This document shows, piece by piece, positions 58,365 to 64,000 of a stretch of 64,000 nt of DNA. The position numbers and the translations under genes are program-made. The stretch covers positions 5,049,723 through 5,113,722 of the forward strand of contig JACDOX010000015.1 in assembly GCA_014549065.1 (NCBI GenBank), read 5' to 3'. A model generated the notes under the pieces. It saw nothing but the letters and a program-made list of their open reading frames with translations. It was not told where the DNA came from and ran no database searches. Origin of the DNA: Cardinalis cardinalis. Its lineage: Eukaryota > Chordata > Aves > Passeriformes > Cardinalidae. The first letter of the stretch is position 1, and each line of letters starts with the position of its first letter.

Positions 58365-58690
58365 TTTCTTAGTGACCTGGGAGTAGGTGTGTAAATAGTG
58401 AATTAGCAAAATGTCCGGATGACACAGAATTTTTTAGGTTATTCAAGACTATGGGGAGCTACGACATGTTCCAGAAAGACTTGACCAGACAGCATGATGG
58501 AAGATGAAATTCAGTGTAGACATGTGCAAGCTAATGCACACTGCAGGAAATAATTTAAGCTTTCATACATGCCAAGGGACTGTGAATTAGTGATGAGAGG
58601 CATTATGGTGGACACACAATGCCTTCAGTGAAGCTGGTTGCACAAAGTACAGCCCAGGTCAGCAAAGGAATGAGGNGAAATTCAGATATC
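58365..58690 (+). mobile_element. Ancient CR1 LINE relic, reverse-transcriptase region
   Basis: Bases 58409-58426 read K-C-P-D-D-T, the position of the CR1 catalytic box (usually F-A-D-D-T), with both aspartates still encoded. The same frame continues with E-F-F-R-L-F-K-T and, shortly after, F-Q-K-D-L-T-R, as in older reptilian CR1 elements. ATGAAATTCAGTGTAGACAT (near 58506) then corresponds to the 'MKFSVDKC' segment, and CACACAATGCC (near 58614) to 'STQC'. Stops and frame breaks abound, so it is dead. Divergence is much greater than in the CR1 at 62.2 kb, implying a very old insertion. Neither 5' nor 3' end is present. Confidence 0.75.
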
Positions 58691-59199
58691 TAAAGGTGAG
58701 TGGGGTGAGACTTACATGGCAGAAACCTTCTGGGTCAGGCAGGAATATAATTTAAAGGTACCTGTGAATCAGGCAGCTCTGGAATCAATTCTCTCGCTTT
58801 GCCTCAGCCAGGTCTTTTGGGGCTCTCATGTCTTACACTCTGAGAAGGTCAGAATAGTTGTCAAGCCTTGTAAAAGAGCTGGACCTCACTGAATTCTTTT
58901 TCCATCCATGAAGTCCTTGAAAAATGATAGATATCCTGACAAAGGTTCAAACCTGGCAATTAAATTCCCATGAGCTGGAATTAGAAAAGGTGTCCCACTT
59001 ACATGAATAGATTGCATAAATTGTATTTGGAGGTAGTTTCAGCAAGGCAGGTTCCCTGGGTTTTGCTGTGAATGAGCCAAATGCACATTTAACATAAGGC
59101 ACTATTGCAATATTACCAAAACTGAACTCCTCCTGGAGTGGGAAAGGGAAGACCCTTTTTGTTTGGCTTTTTTTTTTTTTTTCTTTGAAACAAAGGGCA
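58691..59199. other. Gene-free stretch with a T15-like run
   Basis: Nothing is recognised apart from a long T run at about 59168-59182. CR1 similarity from the left is not visible past about 58690, though a few more decayed bases may belong to it. Confidence 0.5.
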
Positions 59200-59560
59200 T
59201 AAAACAATGTCTGGGAATGAAAGCCCTATAAATTAATTTATATTATAATTTCTGCAATGTCTTTGTGTATAAATGGAAGTTAAGTACATAATTTATGGAG
59301 GGTGGTATATGTGAATTGGAGTCTCAAACCCCCTCAAACACACTCACTCAGGCATGATGTGTAGCACACTAACACTCTCGGGCAGCGTGCAGATTGCAAT
59401 AGTAAAAAAAAAATCACTCTAATACTGTGTGTTACAATAATAAATGCAGGAATTAGAGGGTTTTACCTCTCTGTAAATAAATTATGCATATGTAGTTTTA
59501 AATTAGCCAAATTAAATGATTAAAGACACTCCATTCCTTCATAAACTTGTCTCAGGAGTA
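59200..59560. promoter_or_regulatory. Candidate noncoding regulatory segment (AT-rich)
   Basis: Long AT-rich, mostly non-repetitive sequence contains AATTAATTTATATTATAATT, GTACATAATTTATGG, CACTCTCGGGCAGCGTGC (retained CpGs), ACAATAATAAATGC, AAATTATGCATATG, TTTTAAATTAGCC and TTAAATGATTAAAG. The word ATGCATAT is octamer-like. The density of homeodomain-like cores is high. An A10 run lies at about 59404. Textural inference. Confidence 0.3.
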
Positions 59561-60275
59561 AGGAATGCAACATACAAGCAGAGGTCTCTGGTTCCTCTGA
59601 GCCTTACTGTTTCATTTGAAGCAATCTTAGATGCACTTCCCTTCCCTCACAGCTTTGCAAGGACAGAAGGGGTTTTATTTTTCTTCAGCTAATTATTTTC
59701 AGATAAAAGCCAGGGTTGTGATTAGAAGCACTAGTTGTGTTTGTATTGGGATGTTGCTGGGGCTGGAGAACTACCCTGGCTCCTCAGAAATCATCCTGCC
59801 CACAATGACTGATTCCAACATTTCTGCCCCTGGTTTTAACCCACAACTCTTCATGACTGGGCTGGCAGTGGAAGTGGACACCACTCCTGAAATGCAGGTC
59901 NACAGTGCCTTCTCTGCACAGAGTACTGTTGTGCCAGCCTGTCAGGGGGGCTGTGATTTGCTGTGGTTCATGGCTCTGAGACTCACAAGTGGCCACAAAT
60001 ATCACTGCCATTTTCCTGAGGTTTAGGCCAGATCTCAGGAAACACATTTCTCACTCATTCCATGAACTGGCACTGCAGCCTTAAGCCAAAACTCGCCCAT
60101 CACAAGAAGAAACTGCAGAGATTTCAGGACTGTTTCTTTCCCAGTATTACCAGTGGTGTCTTACCCCATATTACCAAACAGGGCTTGACTCNACTACATC
60201 CTAGGTACCAAATTAGCTCAGTATTTCTGGGGAAAGTTTGGACAGTATCTGTCACTCTCAAAGCATTTAGCTCAA
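59561..60275. other. Gene-free stretch
   Basis: Mixed sequence without recognised features. Open frames near 59631-60026 (plus) show no domain. Confidence 0.5.
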
Positions 60276-60372
60276 AATGTCATTTTATAGGTGGAGAGGT
60301 CAGCACAGGAAAACAGAGCACCTTTCTTGAGGTCACAGAGTAGAGCAGTGGAAGAGCTGAGATACTTGATTA
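60276..60372 (-). repeat. MIR-like SINE relic (minus orientation)
   Basis: GTCATTTTATAGGTGGAGAG, then CTTTCTTGAGGTCACAGAGT, then AGAGCAGTGGAAGAGCTGAG match in order the reverse complement of an amniote MIR ('ccattttacagatggggaaac...cttgcccaaggtcacacagc...agcagtggcagagctggg'). The 3' portion is present and the tRNA-derived head is not recognisable. Confidence 0.6.
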
Positions 60373-62219
60373 TCGCTGTGGGTCCTGTCCTTGGCCAGTA
60401 CCACCTCCACACGCCATAGCAATTTCAACAACTGAGCCACTGCAAGGTACTGTTTCAGCATCACTCAGCACCTCCCAAGCAGCTTGGACCCTGGACAGCT
60501 CAGGCATTTACAGATGTTAAAACTTTCCAGGGCTGTATAACCAAAAAGGTCTACTGAAATCTGCATGTTAAAACAAAACAAAACAAAAAATAAAACAGGG
60601 ATATCCACCTAATATAGATTTCAACTGGATTTTACATGTATCTGCTAGGGAGGAATACACAAGCTTGTCACTCTATGTNAAAATGTGTATTTTAGTGGAA
60701 TTATCTCTTCTTAAATCAGCTGAAATGCTGATGCTCGAAGCAGTGTGAAAGCAGAAGGAGTTTAAGAGTTTAAGTGAAGGCAGTGTGGGCATGGCACAGC
60801 TCACAGAGCATTTCTCCTTTAATTCCACCTGTAAGTACAATGTGCTGATACATGCATTCATTCACTGCATTTTGACTGTATTTTCCCTTCTTGCTATGAA
60901 ACCAGACTCAGGCTTAACATGTAGCATGTAAGACAAGAGATGTCTCAAAACATTCTAGGTGTTTTGGAGAAGACCCCTGTTTCCAACAGCAGAAGAAGTT
61001 GACTGTTCACATCCACAGCAACAGGGTTTTGGAAGCAAATCCTAAGTACAGGCAGTGGGATCAGGAAACAGGAAACACAACAGACTTTAAACTGCAACTT
61101 TATGAGTTTATGAATGGGATTATAAATAAATATGAAAAGCAGAATCTTCAGAATGATATTTACTAATCCAGAGGTTCCTAGGCATTCTTGGTTAAGTAAG
61201 CGTGCCATCCATCTTGGGAATTAGGGTAGCTATTCCAAGGTAACCACATACTAAAGTTTCTATGATTCAGACACAAGATAGTTATAATGGGCTCCAGAAT
61301 TTGGTTTATGCTTTGGAGGAAAGTAGGGAGAAATTTTAATCTCACAGTGCCAATATTGATTCTGTGTGATCCTAGCCAAATAAGGATCAAACTGCTTCCA
61401 AGATTTTTTTTAATGCTATATAGATCTGTCATTGAGAGAAACACTGCAAGTTTCTGATACAAATACATCATCATGGTGAAATGGAGATTATTAGCTCATT
61501 ATGTTTATAACATGAACCAGAGATTTTAGATATTAATGGGGCAAATACACTGGAAAGAATTGTGATCTTTTGTTTAGAAATCTTCCAGAGTTTTACACCT
61601 CTCACTGGCCAGCTTGCCATTGGGATTTGGAATAGTGGAGTGCAATTATCACACAAAACAATGACAGACCATGAGGCTATGAGCTCTTTGGAATTTGGTT
61701 CTAGTGTGACAGGTTGCCAGCTTGCCATGGCCTCCAGCAACAGTTCAATACAAATAACCAGTGCTACATTTTCTTTCCCCACCTGTTTGCAAAGCTTTAC
61801 CACTATGTGTTTTCAACCTCACAAGAAGCTGCTACAAGCTGGCATCTATGTGTGCACACCAAAATGTGTATCACGTGTCTATATAAACTGGGAAATGCTT
61901 CACACTTTTAAATCACTAAAGTTCTTGGGTTTGTGTTTGGATTCTGTGTGGGATATGTGTGAAGGACGTATGTGAAGGACAGAAACTACGGCATCTGTGA
62001 GGGCAGGTACACAGTGGGGTTGCTGGATGAAAATTCAGGAAGACTTGAGAAAAAATTGTCTGAACTACAGAGGACATGAAAATCTTGGCTCGGGATGAGA
62101 GAGGTGGCAGGGCTGCACCTCTGCTGCTCATGTGTGTCATTTGGCAGTATCACTCAGATCAGATCCTGCTCTTTCTTACACAACTTCAGGTCACTCATGA
62201 CCGTGGCCTTTTCCGCAAG
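60373..62219. other. Gene-free stretch
   Basis: No gene is supported. An A/C low-complexity run (AAACAAAACAAAACAAAA) lies at about 60571-60597. A 13-base near-duplicate around TATGTGAAGGAC occurs at about 61953-61981. Open frames near 61471-61975 on both strands show no domain. Confidence 0.5.
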
Positions 62220-62834
62220 TGAGCTTCAATGCACGGCCCACAGAGACAACCATCTCCAGGGCTGCACCAGAACCAGCATGACCAGCAGGTGGAGGGAGGT
62301 GACTCTCCTTGACTCCGCTCTCAGGAGACCCCACCTGGAGTGCTGCATCCAGCTCTGGGGCCACAATACAAGAAGGATGTGGACCTGNTGGAGAGAATTC
62401 AGAGGAGGCCCACAGAGATGATTAGAGGGATGGAATCCCTCCTTGATGAGAAAAGAATGGAAGAACTGGGATGTTTAACCTGGAGAAGAGAAAGCTCCAG
62501 GGAAATCTTCTTGAGGTCTCTCGGTGTCTGAAGGGGTACAAGGCACCTGTAGAGGGACTGTTAACAAGGACAAGGGGGAATGACTTCAGAGTGAAAAAGG
62601 GGATGTTTAGATTAGATATTAGGAAGAAATTCTTTACTGTGAGCATGGTGAGGCCCTGGCATAGGTTGCCCAGAGAGGCTGTGGGTGCTCCATCCCTNGT
62701 AGTGTTCAAGGCCAGGTTGGATGCATCTTTCAGCAACCAGGTCTCGTGGAANGTATCCCTGCCCATGGCAGCTGGTTGGAGCAAGATGATCTTTAAGGTC
62801 CCTTACAACCCAAATCATTCTATGATTTATGATT
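62220..62834 (+). mobile_element. CR1 LINE, 5'-truncated copy with complete 3' end
   Basis: The copy contains the last part of CR1 ORF2 and the 3' terminus. GACCCCACCTGGAGTGCTGC (near 62328) encodes the conserved R-P-H-L-E-C-C segment. One frame then gives Y-K-K-D-V-D-L and R-M-E-E-L-G, and after a frame shift F-N-L-E-K-R-K-L, R-L-D-I-R-K-K-F-F-T-V and R-L-P-R-E-A-V, all characteristic of the CR1 carboxy terminus. The 3' end GATCTTTAAGGTCCC...ATTCTATGATTTATGATT (62790-62834) is the usual CR1 tail with its short ATTCTATG-type repeat. Frame shifts and Ns make it inactive. Extreme 5' truncation is typical of CR1. The left boundary is approximate. It is clearly younger than the relic at 58.4 kb. 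Confidence 0.93.
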
Positions 62835-64000
62835 GTGAGGGCTTGCACAGACCCTGGTAAGAAATTCTGCAGCTCTGACACTGTTTGTGAGCATCTCTGG
62901 CCTGACACTGCCTGAGCATTTCTTTTGGATCATTCCTGGAGATGCCTACCTCAAGAATTGCCTGGTGCAGATGATCCCTGTTTTTCCTTACTGAATGGTT
63001 GTACAAACTATCTCCTGAGCATGAAGATATTTAACAAGAGCCAAAAACACTCATTCTGTGTAGTCCTTGTCCTGTACAGTAAGAAGAGAAAGTACCTGGA
63101 GAGACAAGTTTTTGATTCAACTCACTATTGGGAAAACTGAATTTGGAGCTGAACTTCACAAAGAAGTAATGTTCTGTTGTTTTTCTGAAATTATGACTAA
63201 ATGTGAAAAGTGTGGAGTTTAGCAATCTCTGTTCCAAGAAAATGTACTGGAGAACATGTCCCTATTTTTATCTATGCAAGTAAAAATATTCCAGGAGACA
63301 TTAAACTTGACTATAGAATTTCTTGTAAGATCATGGCATGCAGCACATGAACTTCAGGAGATTTAAAAAAACACCAACACTGGACCTATAAAATAAGAAA
63401 ATTAATCTTAAAAATAAAGGAATTTAATAAGATAAAACAATTGCAGGCATTATAAGTTAAGACAATCACAAAGCTTTTACATTTGTGTCCAAAATACTTG
63501 TTAAATGTAACAANGATCATGTAACCTGAGAAAATTTTATGCACTTGAATTCAAAGCCAGATATCAAGAAACCAGGATACAGGCTGCACCTGTGAACTGT
63601 GGAAACTGTATCATCAGCAGCAGTGATTGAAATNATGAGCATGGAACTCAATGAAAGTGCCAAAGAGCATTAAGACAAAGTGGACTGCTGAAAGACTTTG
63701 ATATTTGACCAGGCAAAATGGCAATCAAAAAGAGAAATATCACCATAAACAGCTTTGGTGTTATGAGCAACCATATATATAATCCAGTGGAAGAATCTTT
63801 GAGGAGTCTAGAAAAATTAGAGGAACAAAGAGGGGAGAGCCTAAAATNATTTTCAGGCTGGAGGAAACTTACAGCAAGAGGTCTTCTGTGCCTCTCTCAT
63901 CAAAAGAAGAAGCCTGGGAGGTAAACTTGACTATTCCATACAAGTATATGCACAGAGGGAAATTTCCAGGGACTAGAGAGAGAGTTTTTGCATCCAGCAA
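62835..64000. other. Gene-free stretch to the right edge
   Basis: AT-rich, non-repetitive sequence with no recognised feature. Open frames (for example 63718-63924, plus) are Lys/Arg-rich and show no domain. A gene could begin beyond the right edge, but nothing in view indicates it. Confidence 0.5.

Noticed and set aside
1..64000. Known microRNA, snRNA or snoRNA genes, CRISPR arrays, bacterial or phage features
   Set aside because: I looked for well-known mature microRNA and U6-like words and direct-repeat/spacer patterns and recognised none.

Overview
This window reads as vertebrate nuclear DNA from a bird, most probably a passerine. The evidence is the transposon content: chicken-repeat-1 (CR1) LINE copies, three retroviral solo LTRs of types I recognise from songbird genomes, and scattered, badly decayed amniote SINE and LINE relics. 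GC content is moderate and there are no bacterial, phage or CRISPR features. About 120 isolated single Ns are spread through the sequence, which looks more like masked ambiguous or heterozygous sites than scaffold gaps.

I found no protein-coding gene, coding exon, tRNA, rRNA or known small RNA that I can support. All open stretches are short. They lack recognisable domains, run through repeats or low-complexity sequence, or begin and end at arbitrary positions. The window is best described as intergenic or deep intronic sequence: long unremarkable stretches broken by short AT-rich segments dense in homeodomain-, POU- and TCF/LEF-like motifs. Those segments are candidates for conserved noncoding regulatory elements. 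This is judged from base texture and motifs only, because no alignment was possible.

Layout. 1-17.7 kb: quiet sequence with a TA/TG microsatellite (4.2 kb), a SINE-like relic (3.1 kb) and an ancient-repeat relic (12.3 kb). 17.7-31 kb: candidate regulatory segments (17.7, 22.7, 24.0 kb), a MIR-like SINE relic (20.6 kb) and an ancient repeat (22.6 kb). 31-40.6 kb: the densest run of candidate regulatory sequence (31.4, 32.2, 33.6, 35.8, 38.1, 39.1 kb), with a small CpG-rich patch at 37.8 kb carrying a potential G-quadruplex and a 16-bp palindrome. 40.7-44.1 kb: two solo LTRs of one ERV family in opposite orientation, with a 65-A homopolymer between them. 44.1-55.3 kb: AT-rich sequence, SINE relics, an ERVK-type solo LTR with a perfect 6-bp target duplication (50.85 kb) and a candidate element (53.3 kb). 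55.3-55.8 kb: a GC-rich minisatellite of exactly 21 units of 16 bp. 55.8-64 kb: quiet sequence, an ancient CR1 reverse-transcriptase relic (58.4 kb), a SINE relic (60.3 kb) and a better-preserved CR1 3' end (62.2 kb).

No genes cooperate here. The functional story, if any, is cis-regulatory: 31-40 kb resembles the enhancer-rich surroundings of a developmental gene lying outside the window. I found no previously undescribed protein or RNA system. The most checkable observations are the LTR target duplications, the minisatellite architecture, and the palindromic motif arrangements at 33.6, 37.8 and 38.2 kb.
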